DNA from: Cyanobacterium aponinum PCC 10605 | Lineage (GTDB): Bacteria; Cyanobacteriota; Cyanobacteriia; Cyanobacteriales; Cyanobacteriaceae | DNA length: 64,000 bases | NCBI RefSeq assembly: GCF_000317675.1 | Contig: NC_019776.1 | Location: forward strand, 2,232,001-2,296,000 | Direction of reading: 5' to 3' | Part shown: positions 17,810 through 26,537 of the stretch, one piece after another | How positions within the stretch are numbered: the stretch's first letter is position 1 | Layout of the letters: each line of letters opens with the position of its first letter | Translations under genes and position numbers: made by a program | The notes under the pieces: model-generated | Told to the model about the DNA's origin: nothing | Databases searched by the model: none | What the model saw: only the letters and a program-made list of their open reading frames with translations

Positions 17810-19492
17810 TTAAAAATTAGCGTTTATATTTAAATAAATACCCTCATCATTCAAAGAATTTTTTGACCTCTCAATGTGAATAAGAGGAATTCCGTAATCA
17901 ATACGAGCATTAAAATTATTTCCCATCTGCCATTGAAGTCCTAAACCAACTCCCATAAGGGTATTAGGAGAAGGGTTGGGAATTTTGCCCACATTCCAGC
18001 CAACCCCAAAATCAACAAAAGGAATAATTTGTAAAACACCATCTTGATTTTGCCAAATATCTTTCACTCGCAAAATGGGAAACCATGCCTCTGTAGTCAG
18101 CAATAAACCATTATCCGTCACTCGAATATCTTGAGGATAACCCCTAACACTGTATAAACCTCCAAGATAAAACTGCTCTAAGGTGACTAAATTATCATTA
18201 GCTAGTTGTAAATCTGTTTGAAAAATAAATAAGCTATCTGGTGCTAATTGTCTGACATACTGCAACTGACTACGCCATGACAAAAAACGACTATCGGGTA
18301 ATTCTTCATTAATTGTCGCCCCAAAAGCCTCTATACCCAAACTAAATTCTGACTTCAAGTTAAACACATCTTGGGGTTGTCTGATAGTCCAATTTTGAAA
18401 AAAACGAATGGCACTCACTTCGGTATTGCCTTTAATATCAGCCCCTAAAGAAAAGGGAAATGGTTCACCATCTAAAAAACTACGACTAGATTCCTTACTG
18501 AAAGTCACTCCTAAACCAAATTCTTGGGTCGGTTTTTCCATCACAGGCTGATAAAAACTAATTTCATAATATTCGGAGTTTCCTGTAATATTTAACACAT
18601 CAAAAGGTTCTTGAATTATTCTAGTATCATTAAAACCCCCAGCAAATTCTATCTTTCCGTTATAACTATTCACTGGAATACTATAACTACCATTAAAAGT
18701 ATTGCTTCCATCGGTATTAAAATAAGAAAAATCGATCGCATCTCCAAAACCAAATAAATTATCTTCTTTAATCCTCACCCCTCTCCTAAAACTACCCACA
18801 CTCGAACTACGCCCATTATTAAAGATAGGCATAAAACTAAAAGAATCACTTTCAGTAACATTAACTAATAAAATACTTTCTTGAGGAACTACCCCCGCAA
18901 CCAATTCTGCAGAAATATTTGCAATTAAAGTATTGAGTTGTAAAACCTGTAAGGCTTCATATAATCTATTAACATTAAAAGGAGTTGCCGTGGCAATTTG
19001 CAGACGATTTTTAACATAGTCCGTTCTTAATCTTTTTAAACCTTCAACCTTTATTTCAGAAACACTACCCTCGATAATTTCCACCGTAATAACTGCTTGT
19101 CGAGGATTAAACTTTTGTCCTGCATTAATAATCGCTCCAGAATTGATATAACCATTTTCTGTATATAAATTAGTAATTATCTTTTCTACCTCTAAAAGTT
19201 CGGTAAAAGTAATTTTTCTCTGGGTAAAAGGTTTAACAGCCTCCGCTAATTGATGATTACTAAAAGCAGTATTACCGATAAAATTGAATTTTCTAATAAT
19301 TATTCCTTCTTCCAAAGACAAAGAATCATCAAGACTAGAAACTAGAAAAACTTCTCTATCAGAAAATTGAAAAAATGGTTCTTTTTCTCCACCGTAACAA
19401 GATAAAGGATATAAAACGAAGGTAGCTACCAAAATACCCTGCTTAACCAACATAGGGTTGATTCTCAAAAAAGATGTAAATAATTTTTGCAT
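17810..19492 (-). CDS. TpsB outer-membrane transporter (ShlB/FhaC family)
   Basis: A 560-residue outer-membrane protein of two-partner secretion. After a signal peptide come two POTRA domains: about 70-140 (IRKFNFIGNTAFSNHQLAEAV) and about 142-215 (EGSVSEIKVEGLKRLRTDYV). A 16-strand barrel follows, including the conserved VRGY motif (GGLYSVRGYPQD) of the loop that enters the pore. It ends in an aromatic residue (NINANF), the usual sorting signal. In this family POTRA domains bind the TPS domain of the partner and the barrel exports it. The partner is most likely the TpsA-CHAT protein downstream. Confidence 0.9.
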   Translation of the reverse strand: MQKLFTSFLRINPMLVKQGILVATFVLYPLSCYGGEKEPFFQFSDREVFLVSSLDDSLSLEEGIIIRKFNFIGNTAFSNHQLAEAVKPFTQRKITFTELLEVEKIITNLYTENGYINSGAIINAGQKFNPRQAVITVEIIEGSVSEIKVEGLKRLRTDYVKNRLQIATATPFNVNRLYEALQVLQLNTLIANISAELVAGVVPQESILLVNVTESDSFSFMPIFNNGRSSSVGSFRRGVRIKEDNLFGFGDAIDFSYFNTDGSNTFNGSYSIPVNSYNGKIEFAGGFNDTRIIQEPFDVLNITGNSEYYEISFYQPVMEKPTQEFGLGVTFSKESSRSFLDGEPFPFSLGADIKGNTEVSAIRFFQNWTIRQPQDVFNLKSEFSLGIEAFGATINEELPDSRFLSWRSQLQYVRQLAPDSLFIFQTDLQLANDNLVTLEQFYLGGLYSVRGYPQDIRVTDNGLLLTTEAWFPILRVKDIWQNQDGVLQIIPFVDFGVGWNVGKIPNPSPNTLMGVGLGLQWQMGNNFNARIDYGIPLIHIERSKNSLNDEGIYLNINANF

Positions 19493-19575
19493 TTAAAAGT
19501 GATCAACGCAACATCCAAAATAATCCAAATAAAATGGTATGTTAAATGCGTCTTAGCTTAGTTTAGCTTAGATAA

Positions 19576-19923
19576 TTAATTATTTTTAATTTCATTTAAT
19601 AGGCTTTCTAATTGGGGAATAAGAGAAGGCAAATCTTGATTCACAATTTCCCATACTATATCCAGATTAATATCAAAATAGGCATGAATCAGGCGATCGC
19701 GCGTACCACAAATTAAACGCCAAGGTATATTTGGAGATTTTGCTTTGGTGGCTTCAGAAACGTTTTTTCCCGCTTCTCCTAAAATTTCCAAAAGACGTAC
19801 CAATGCAAGGGTAAGCATTTCATCTTGATCTAAATCTACTCTTTGTCTATTGAGGGTAAAAGAAATCGCCTTTTTTCCAGAATCTATCATGTGTTGTAAA
19901 CGTACAATATCAGTTTTTCTCAT
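19576..19923 (-). CDS. hepT: HepT-family HEPN toxin (DUF86)
   Basis: A 115-residue alpha-helical HEPN protein with the catalytic motif R-x4-H and adjacent Tyr (TRDRLIHAYFDINLDIVW, about residues 78-95). HepT toxins are RNases that are silenced when the partner nucleotidyltransferase MntA AMPylates the conserved Tyr. The start ATG overlaps the end of mntA by 14 bases, so the two are translationally coupled. All key residues are present, and this is the only complete toxin-antitoxin pair seen in the window. Confidence 0.88.
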   Translation of the reverse strand: MRKTDIVRLQHMIDSGKKAISFTLNRQRVDLDQDEMLTLALVRLLEILGEAGKNVSEATKAKSPNIPWRLICGTRDRLIHAYFDINLDIVWEIVNQDLPSLIPQLESLLNEIKNN

Positions 19924-20218
19924 AAATCACCTGTGCATTGTTTACCACTTCATCTCGAAAATAACAACTTAAATCTTGAGCAGTATTTAGATCAACAGTT
20001 CGCCCTAATAATTGAGTTAATTTATCTTGAATTTCGATAAAACGAAAACCGGGGGTTTTACCTTCAATAAATTCCACTAAGATGTCTATATCACTTTGAG
20101 AAGTAAAATCATCTCTTAATACCGAGCCAAAAAGAGCTAGTTTTTTAATATGATATTTTTGACATAATTGACTAATGGCGTGATGAGAAATATTTATTTG
20201 ATTTTTGTTAGGAATCAT
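19910..20218 (-). CDS. mntA: MntA-family nucleotidyltransferase antitoxin
   Basis: A 102-residue minimal nucleotidyltransferase. The GS-x10-DxD active site is visible as LFGSVLRDDFTSQSDIDILVEF, with a third acidic position in the later RTVDLNTAQDL strand. Family members transfer AMP from ATP to the tyrosine of HepT to neutralise it. It is the first gene of the pair and overlaps hepT by 14 bases. Confidence 0.88.
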   Translation of the reverse strand: MIPNKNQINISHHAISQLCQKYHIKKLALFGSVLRDDFTSQSDIDILVEFIEGKTPGFRFIEIQDKLTQLLGRTVDLNTAQDLSCYFRDEVVNNAQVIYEKN

Positions 20219-20400
20219 AATCTATCCTCATAAATTTTAGTTGTGCAGAATCTAATTACATTTTTGCTTTATCTTATTTTTGTTTTCAGAGTAATTTGGA
20301 AGAAAATCCATTAACTTCTTCGTACATTTACCCCCTTAAAGAATAGTTTTGCCGTACCATTATATAGTTGTAAAAAAAATAGACTGTAAATTAATTGAAT

Positions 20401-21828
20401 ATGTTTGAAAAATTAACTCCCCCTGAAGTTGGAAGTAAAATAAAATTTGATAATGGACAACCTATTGTACCTGATGATCCTATTATTCCCTTCATTAGAG
20501 GAGATGGTACAGGAGTGGATATTTGGCCTGCTACTGAAAAAGTGATTAATGCCGCAGTAGAAAAGGCTTATGGTGGCAAACGTAAAATAAATTGGTTTAA
20601 AATTTATGCGGGGGATGAGGCTTGTGAAAAATATGGTACTTATCAATACCTCCCTGAAGATACTTTAACTGCTATTAGAGAATATGGTATTGCGATAAAA
20701 GGTCCTTTAACCACTCCTGTGGGTGGCGGGATTCGCTCTTTAAATGTGGCTTTAAGACAAATTTTCGATCTTTATGCTTGTGTGCGCCCTTGTCGTTATT
20801 ATGAAGGTACACCATCTCCCCATAAAAGTCCTGAAAAATTAGATGTAATAGTCTATCGGGAAAATACAGAAGATATTTATCTTGGCATTGAATGGAAACA
20901 AGGTTCAGAAGTCGGTGCAAAGCTAATTTCTCTCCTCAATGAAGAATTAATCCCCGCTACTGCTGAGTTTAAAAACAAACAAATTCCCCTTGATGCTGGT
21001 ATTGGTATCAAACCTATTTCTAAAAAAGGTTCTCAACGGTTGGTGCGTCGTGCCATTCAAAATGCCCTTAGATTACCAAAACATAAGCAAATGGTGACTT
21101 TGGTTCACAAAGGTAATATCATGAAATACACAGAAGGGGCTTTTCGTGATTGGGGTTATGAGTTAGCAACTACTGAATTTCGTGCAGAATGTGTCACTGA
21201 AAGGGAGTCTTGGATTTTAAGTAATAAAGAAGCTAATCCCGATATTTCCATAGAAGATAACGCCCGTCAAATTGAACCGGGTTATGATTCTCTCACCCCT
21301 GAGAAAAAAGAAACTATTAAAAAGGAAGTAGAATCAGTATTAAATACGATTTGGGATACCCATGGTAATGGACAATGGCAAGATAAAATCATGATAAACG
21401 ATCGCATCGCTGATAGTATCTTCCAACAGATTCAAACTCGCCCTGATGAATATTCTATTTTAGCCACCATGAACTTAAACGGGGATTATCTCTCTGATGC
21501 CGCCGCCGCCATTGTGGGTGGTTTAGGCATGGGACCGGGTGCTAATATTGGTGACAACTGTGCTATTTTTGAAGCTACCCATGGAACAGCCCCGAAACAC
21601 GCAGGACTCGATCGCATCAACCCGGGTTCAGTTATTCTTTCTGGGGTAATGATGTTAGAGTTTATGGGATGGCAGGAAGCCGCCGATTTAATTCGTAATG
21701 GTATCAGTCGTGCGATCGCATCTCGTCAAGTTACCTACGATTTAGCCAGAATGATGACTCCTCCCGTAGAACCACCGTTAAAATGTTCTGAATTTGCCCA
21801 AGCTATCATTGATAATTTTGATAATTAA
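20401..21828 (+). CDS. icd: NADP-dependent isocitrate dehydrogenase
   Basis: A 475-residue enzyme that converts isocitrate to 2-oxoglutarate with NADPH and CO2, the main source of the carbon skeleton for ammonium assimilation in cyanobacteria. Visible signatures: substrate-binding [15 protein letters not shown] near residue 155, [23 protein letters not shown] near 360, and the cofactor region [12 protein letters not shown] near 395. Length matches other cyanobacterial Icd proteins. The ATG at 20401 ([11 protein letters not shown]) is preferred over an in-frame TTG six bases upstream. The stop codon TAA (21826-21828) coincides with the first bases of a dispersed repeat copy. Confidence 0.96.
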   Translation: MFEKLTPPEVGSKIKFDNGQPIVPDDPIIPFIRGDGTGVDIWPATEKVINAAVEKAYGGKRKINWFKIYAGDEACEKYGTYQYLPEDTLTAIREYGIAIKGPLTTPVGGGIRSLNVALRQIFDLYACVRPCRYYEGTPSPHKSPEKLDVIVYRENTEDIYLGIEWKQGSEVGAKLISLLNEELIPATAEFKNKQIPLDAGIGIKPISKKGSQRLVRRAIQNALRLPKHKQMVTLVHKGNIMKYTEGAFRDWGYELATTEFRAECVTERESWILSNKEANPDISIEDNARQIEPGYDSLTPEKKETIKKEVESVLNTIWDTHGNGQWQDKIMINDRIADSIFQQIQTRPDEYSILATMNLNGDYLSDAAAAIVGGLGMGPGANIGDNCAIFEATHGTAPKHAGLDRINPGSVILSGVMMLEFMGWQEAADLIRNGISRAIASRQVTYDLARMMTPPVEPPLKCSEFAQAIIDNFDN

Positions 21829-22015
21829 CCTCAGTTCGGTTTAAGAATATCGGATAAGAGTAGGTGTCAGGTTGTAGGGGTTGAATATATTCAACCCTTA
21901 CGGTGTTGGGGATAGGGGGATAAGGGGATGAGGTGATGAGGAGAGAGGGAGAAGTAGGAGCGAATGGCCATTCGCCCGTATAGGAGTTGGGGGTTTTTAA
22001 TTTCTTAATTATCAA
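21826..22015. repeat. composite repeat copy at icd stop codon
   Basis: Starts TAACCTCAGTTCGGTTTAAG exactly at the icd stop codon, then GTAGGTGTCAGG, the perfect palindrome GGGTTGAATATATTCAACCC (21878-21897), a G-rich tract, the second palindrome GCGAATGGCCATTCGC (21960-21975) and AATTCTTAAT-type sequence. Confidence 0.8.
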
Positions 22016-22096
22016 CTATGGCTTTTGAAACTTCAGCTATTTGATAATTTTAAGTAAATATTACATCATTTTAAAATTTTTATAATAAATTTAAGT

Positions 22097-22336
22097 ATGA
22101 AAATAACTAATATTCAACAAGCCAAAAGTCAATTATCGAAATTGATAGAAGCAGTTTTACAAGGAGAAGATGTAATTATTTCCAAAGCAGGAAAACCCCT
22201 CGTTAAAATAATTCCCTATACTGCCAATTCTGAACCTCGAAAACCAGGTTATTGGAAAGGAAAAGTAACCATGGCTGAGGATTTTGATACCCTTCCTGAA
22301 TCAATAATCAATAGTTTTACAGGGGTTGATGAATGA
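22097..22336 (+). CDS. VapB/Phd-type antitoxin
   Basis: A 79-residue Phd/YefM-like antitoxin. The N-terminal half is the DNA-binding dimer (MKITNIQQAKSQLSKLIEAV...GKPLVKIIPY), and the C-terminal tail (residues 50-79) would wrap the toxin. It overlaps the next gene by four bases (ATGA), as in intact vapBC operons, but that toxin gene is cut short. The antitoxin may still repress its own promoter or cross-neutralise another VapC. Confidence 0.85.
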   Translation: MKITNIQQAKSQLSKLIEAVLQGEDVIISKAGKPLVKIIPYTANSEPRKPGYWKGKVTMAEDFDTLPESIINSFTGVDE

Positions 22337-22452
22337 GTTATCTTTTAGATACCCATACTCTTTTATGGTGGTTAACGGATAATCCAACTCTTAGCAATGA
22401 AGCAGTAAAAATCATTTCTAATCCTGAAAGTATCATTTTTATATCCAATTGA
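22333..22452 (+). pseudogene. truncated VapC PIN-domain toxin
   Basis: Starts at ATG 22333 overlapping the antitoxin and reads MSYLLDTHTLLWWLTDNPTL, the classic PIN N-terminus with the first catalytic Asp (LLDTH). It stops after 39 residues (TGA 22450-22452), where a PIN toxin has about 130. The three other acidic residues of the active site are missing, so it cannot be a working RNase. The following 66 bases do not restore the frame. Confidence 0.85.
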
Positions 22453-22518
22453 AATTATTGACGCTTAAAACTATTCTTTATTCATAATTAATTTTGTTTA
22501 TGCTTAATTAAATTGAGG

Positions 22519-24030
22519 TTAAAATAGGCTTAATTGTCCTTCTCCTTTCAATTTCCAATGGTTTTCCCCCACTCTCTCCCCTATATCTTCTAATACTGTT
22601 AAAATTGTCTGATTTTCAGGAGTTGTACCATTTTTTAATAAAGGTAAAATATTTAATACAATTTCATCAAAAGTCGTAGTTTTATTTTCCCTTTCCATAC
22701 GTCTTAAATAACTGATTAAATAATACTTAATTCTCAATTTTACATCTATATGAGACTTGAATTTAGTATCCTTTTTAAGAGTAAATAATTCTGTTTTCTC
22801 ATCATAGTCAAAATTATCTAATAATATCGGTGTTAAATCTGAATATTCTTTTTTTAATAAATCTAAAAAGCCTAATTCTAAACCCTTAATAATTAATTCA
22901 TCGTTAATTTGCTCAAGAGTCGCCCCATCATTTTTAGCAATTACTCCCTCAATAGTTTGGATAACAATTTCTGCTATATCCATTCCTAAATTAGCCTTCA
23001 TAATCGCTTTAGGAGTACGCACTTTACAAAAATTTATGATTAATTGCCCAGATAACACAGTAAAAGGATTTTGGCGTTTTTTGAAGCTAGTTTGACCATT
23101 TTTTTGTGCTACTGCCCCTCGATATTCAAAACCGCAACTTTCCGCCGTATCGATGATTAAATGCCAAAATTCGGGATCTTTATGGGCGAATACAAAAGAT
23201 AACCACCTGTCAAATTTTAACACTCGATACATTTCCTTGATACTTTTAGCGATTAATTCGTTATATTCATCCTTCGATTTTTGCTTTTCTCCTCCCTCAA
23301 TAGCTTCTAAATTATAGTCATTTTCAGTGACTTCTAAATCTAGCCAACCATTCCACATAGTGGATAAATCTAGGTAGGGAATTTTTTTGCCGTAAGGTGG
23401 ATCAGTGTAAATATAATCTATACTTTCATTAGGTATAAAACTTAAATCTGTCGCCGATGCTTTGACAATTTGAGCATTAGAAATGGTTTTTTCATTGATA
23501 AAATATTCCATCTCCTTTTTAGCTGAAATTACTTTTTTAAATCTCAATTCAAAGTAAGTTATTAAGTCTAAATCTGTAGGTTTAGGGGCAATTCTATAAC
23601 GATAATATTGAAAAACTGATGAATTCTCTTGACCCGGTGCTGGTCTTTTTGAGTTGTTATGATAAGTTAGATTTACTTTAGTTAAAAGTCCAGAAAACAT
23701 TAACATTAAAGTATCTCGAATATTTTTATTCTTCTCTTTATTTATGAGATATTTTAAAAAGGCTAATTGAGCTAATTGTTTATCACTAAATAACTTTTCT
23801 ATGGTATCAACATCCGAACCTTTAGGCAGTTTAAAACCTTGAGGATAAGGATATTGTTTAAGGGCTTTTTTAATCTCTTCTGGGGTAGTTGGTTCGTTTT
23901 TTTGATAGGCAGATTTTACCCGATTAAAAGCCTCATTTAACTCATCAAAATTAACGGGAGAAATGAGAGAGTTAACCAGAAAAATAGCCAGAGGATTAAT
24001 GTCTATATGTATCGCTTTTCTATTATTCAT
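22519..24030 (-). CDS. DNA methyltransferase, C-terminal fragment
   Basis: 503 residues from an internal ATG (MNNRKAIHIDINPLA). It contains the catalytic motif IV TDPPYGKKIPYLDLSTMW near residue 210 and later methylase strands (RVLKFDRWLSFVFAHKD), plus a C-terminal region of unknown role. Motif I (DPFGGSGVTAVEAL), needed for S-adenosylmethionine binding, lies in frame just upstream of this ATG and is lost if translation starts here. The fragment is therefore probably inactive alone. Confidence 0.7.
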   Translation of the reverse strand: MNNRKAIHIDINPLAIFLVNSLISPVNFDELNEAFNRVKSAYQKNEPTTPEEIKKALKQYPYPQGFKLPKGSDVDTIEKLFSDKQLAQLAFLKYLINKEKNKNIRDTLMLMFSGLLTKVNLTYHNNSKRPAPGQENSSVFQYYRYRIAPKPTDLDLITYFELRFKKVISAKKEMEYFINEKTISNAQIVKASATDLSFIPNESIDYIYTDPPYGKKIPYLDLSTMWNGWLDLEVTENDYNLEAIEGGEKQKSKDEYNELIAKSIKEMYRVLKFDRWLSFVFAHKDPEFWHLIIDTAESCGFEYRGAVAQKNGQTSFKKRQNPFTVLSGQLIINFCKVRTPKAIMKANLGMDIAEIVIQTIEGVIAKNDGATLEQINDELIIKGLELGFLDLLKKEYSDLTPILLDNFDYDEKTELFTLKKDTKFKSHIDVKLRIKYYLISYLRRMERENKTTTFDEIVLNILPLLKNGTTPENQTILTVLEDIGERVGENHWKLKGEGQLSLF

Positions 24031-24111
24031 TAAAGCCTCAACGGCGGTGACACCACTACCACCAAAAGGATCAAGAATAGTATCATTGGGTTGACTAAAA
24101 TTTTTGATATA

Positions 24112-24846
24112 TTATGCCACCACATTCCAAACTTGTTTGGTGAAATAACCATGCACCCCAAAATGTCTTTTTGCCGATTGTTTTTTCGGGATAATTTCAC
24201 TTAATAAAGGGCGATTTAAGTAATCAAAATTCTCTTTCTCCCCTCGCCTGTGGGAGAGGGGTTGGGGGTGAGGGTAAAACGTTTCTTGAGAAGAAAAACC
24301 CCCCTTTATCCCCCCTTGAGAAGGGGGGAAGTATTGGAAATTTTTACCGACTTGAAAACTATTTAAAGACAAAAATTGAGCTAACTTATCAGAATAATAA
24401 TCAAATTCATCGAGAAAAAAATATAAAATAGGAGTATCATAACCAGAAGTTTTAAACAAACTAAATTCAACGCCATTGCATAGAGCAAAATAAATACTTC
24501 TCACTTCAGGATGAATGGCATAACTATAAACTTGCTCAATATGCTCACCTTCTTTAATATTCTCACTCGGGGCTTTAGCATCCAATACCCAAGCATAATT
24601 ATTTTCAATTTTTAGCAAATAATCAGGGATTAAATTAATTTTGCGTTTTTTACTACCAACTTTAAGAAAAGGATGCTGTAAAGTTTTGCTACGAATGATA
24701 TTTTTTTCTGTATAACCAAGACTTTTTAAGAGGGGTAAAATAATTACTTCTCGCACACTATCTTCTTTAAAATCAGGATTATTTTTGAGGGTATTAAAGT
24801 CGATGTCAGAAAAAATATTAACCATGTTTTTATCTATAAATTTCAA
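24112..24846 (-). CDS. restriction nuclease domain fragment (HsdR_N-like)
   Basis: 244 residues. About 1-150 resembles the type I restriction enzyme HsdR N-terminal nuclease: LLKSLGYTEKNIIRSKTL, then a PD-(D/E)xK-type signature PDYLLKIENNYAWVLDAKAP. Residues about 172-205 (FPPSQGGIKGG and PHPQPLSHRRGE) are translated dispersed repeat. The last 35 residues (HFGVHGYFTKQVWNVVA) belong to the start of the methyltransferase domain. It ends at the premature TAA. Cleavage without methylation would be harmful, so a silent or regulated state is likely. Confidence 0.7.
   Translation of the reverse strand: MKFIDKNMVNIFSDIDFNTLKNNPDFKEDSVREVIILPLLKSLGYTEKNIIRSKTLQHPFLKVGSKKRKINLIPDYLLKIENNYAWVLDAKAPSENIKEGEHIEQVYSYAIHPEVRSIYFALCNGVEFSLFKTSGYDTPILYFFLDEFDYYSDKLAQFLSLNSFQVGKNFQYFPPSQGGIKGGFSSQETFYPHPQPLSHRRGEKENFDYLNRPLLSEIIPKKQSAKRHFGVHGYFTKQVWNVVA
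24238..24332. repeat. two dispersed repeats inserted in frame in the RM gene
   Basis: Repeat A (24239-24275) contains GTGGGAGAGGGGTTGGGGGT. Repeat B (24297-24330) contains CCCCCTTGAGAAGGGGGG. Both types recur outside genes near 48418-48870. Here they add about 33 residues without breaking the frame and sit in the linker between nuclease and methylase domains. Confidence 0.75.
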
Positions 24847-25293
24847 GCTATATTAAACCTTTTATTAATCTCAGTTCGATTTAAAAGTATCGGATAAGGG
24901 TAGGTTTCAGGTTTAGGGGAGTAATGAGTAATGAGTAATTATCAACTATTCACTATTAACTATTAACTATTCACTCATTGATGAAAATTTATTCTGAACT
25001 CAGGACTTATTAAGGCATGATTGCTTTATTTTTCATGTTAACTGCTAAAAGCCTACCAAAGTTTAAGCAATGAGATGATAGTTTGTAATATTTTTTAAAC
25101 TTACAAGTTCTCCTTAATCACGTAACTATAAATAACTAAATAAAAATATTTAAGTATTTCTAAAAAGAGAAAATAAACAACTAGACAAAGTTACATTTAT
25201 TTATAAATATTTTGTGAAAATCCATAAATATACTGATTAATTAAGCAAAAAAAGACATTATGATAGGAAGTAAAGGAGGTGTTGTAGTTAACT
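24847..25293. repeat. composite repeat copy and AT-rich leader
   Basis: 24866-25010 is a repeat copy: CTCAGTTCGATTTAAAAG at the left, GAGTAAT and TTCACTA heptamers inside, and GATGAAAATTTATTCTGAAC with TCAGG at the right. From 25011 to 25270 the DNA is AT-rich without gene or clear signal, and it leads into the strong ribosome site of the next gene. Confidence 0.6.
25272..25280 (+). promoter_or_regulatory. strong Shine-Dalgarno sequence
   Basis: AAAGGAGGT, nearly full complementarity to the 16S rRNA 3' end, unusual for this AT-rich genome. It lies 13 bases before ATG 25294 and supports that start over the ATG at 25309. Confidence 0.7.
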
Positions 25294-26331
25294 ATGGGGG
25301 ACAAAAAAATGAGTATAGAATTAACCATAGGAAGAAAAGCCGATAAGCCTTGGTGGAATCGTCCTCTCGTCGGTGATAAACCTCTTGTTGACTACCTCTT
25401 TAAACAATATTCTCGTACTCATATCTGTCCAGAAATAATCTCTTTACATGACTATCATCTTGAAAAACTAGAAAGCGTTAGTGTTACATTAAAAGCATTA
25501 TTTAATCAAAAATTTACCCATTCAGACTTTCTAATTTATGCTCGTTTAGAAGGCTATTTTCAAAAATATTGTCAAACCAAAAAGCATTATTTTCTAGTTG
25601 GAAAAGAGTTTTTTAAGATTATTCTTAATAACCTAGATAACTTAAGATCTATCACCAAAATTGAGAAGAAATATAACCAACCATCTTTACTCGCATTTTA
25701 TGATTCCGTATATGATCTAATCAAGGAAAATCATCATAAATTGATTTTTCAAGAAAAGTTAATTAAACTCCACTATAGTTTTAAATGCCAATTCAAAGAA
25801 ACAAGGGAAATAAAAATAATAGACAAATATTTAGCTTATTTTATTTCTATATCTGAAGTAGAAAATCTTTTATATTTTCTCGATTTACTCAGAGTAAACA
25901 ATTTAACTAACTGGGATAATTTTACGAGACTTAGTAATTTTATTGAAGAAACAAAAAATGGAATGATTGAAGATATTAAACCATTTTTATTATTTGCAAA
26001 ATCAGAGGGAGATTTTTTAATTGAAATTGCTAATAAAGTTATTAAGATCAAAGAAGACGATGATACTAAACTTATCAATATTGCTAAAATATTCCAGTAT
26101 ATTGCTCTAGTGGACAAGTATGAAAACTTATATTCCCAGTTCCAATTATTTTTAAGGTGCTTAAGTAAATGGGAAAAAATTTATTATGATATTGTTAATA
26201 TAAGAAAAAATTACCCTATTCATCAATTTATTATTCCCCCTAGTTTTAAAGTTAAATTACCGAGCTTTGAAATTTATAAAAGCTATCATGACTATTTAGA
26301 TTATAGTTGTTTAACAAGATTAATTTACTAG
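25294..26331 (+). CDS. unknown protein, 345 aa, helical
   Basis: I do not recognise this protein. It has no signal peptide, no membrane segment and no catalytic motif that I can name. It is rich in Lys, Ile, Leu, Phe and Tyr, with long predicted helices throughout (for example KLIKLHYSFKCQFKETREIKIIDKYLAYF). The N-terminus has a conserved-looking basic Trp patch (IGRKADKPWWNRPLVGDKPL). It stands alone between repeat-rich spacers, has a very strong ribosome site, and lies next to broken RM and toxin genes. An accessory role is possible, but function is unknown. Confidence 0.7.
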   Translation: MGDKKMSIELTIGRKADKPWWNRPLVGDKPLVDYLFKQYSRTHICPEIISLHDYHLEKLESVSVTLKALFNQKFTHSDFLIYARLEGYFQKYCQTKKHYFLVGKEFFKIILNNLDNLRSITKIEKKYNQPSLLAFYDSVYDLIKENHHKLIFQEKLIKLHYSFKCQFKETREIKIIDKYLAYFISISEVENLLYFLDLLRVNNLTNWDNFTRLSNFIEETKNGMIEDIKPFLLFAKSEGDFLIEIANKVIKIKEDDDTKLINIAKIFQYIALVDKYENLYSQFQLFLRCLSKWEKIYYDIVNIRKNYPIHQFIIPPSFKVKLPSFEIYKSYHDYLDYSCLTRLIY

Positions 26332-26537
26332 AGGAAAAAAATTCCTCATTACCTCAGTTCGATAAAAGATGTCAGGTTTGACTTCTTTATATTTCTTTTA
26401 TAAAACCACGAGTTTAGAAGATTAAAGTCAGAAAAGTTTAATCAGTCTTAGCATAATATTCCAATCGGTTCAAGGTTTTGCCAATTTTGTTAGAATGAAA
26501 GGATTGTCGATAAAAAGATGTGATAGAAGGTTATTAA

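Larger units (their letters stand above)
22519..24846 (-). pseudogene. fused restriction nuclease-DNA methyltransferase gene split by a stop codon
   Basis: Read as one frame of 776 codons, the gene has a nuclease domain (HsdR N-terminal-like) followed by an N6/N4 DNA methyltransferase. The only interruption is TAA at 24112-24114 between WNVVA and YIKNFSQ. Without it, motif I (DPFGGSGVTA) joins motif IV (TDPPYGKK) in one polypeptide. A single GAA or CAA to TAA change explains the break. The single-chain layout is like type IIG (RM) enzymes. The two halves are also listed separately because each could still be translated. Confidence 0.8.

Noticed and set aside
19576-20218. HepT/MntA as a broken pair like the other toxin loci
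   Set aside because: Both frames are complete, with the R-x4-H-x-Y and GS-x10-DxD motifs intact and a coupling overlap.
24112-24114. Stop-codon readthrough or recoding joining the two RM fragments
   Set aside because: The codon is TAA with no evident recoding signal. A simple nonsense mutation is more economical.
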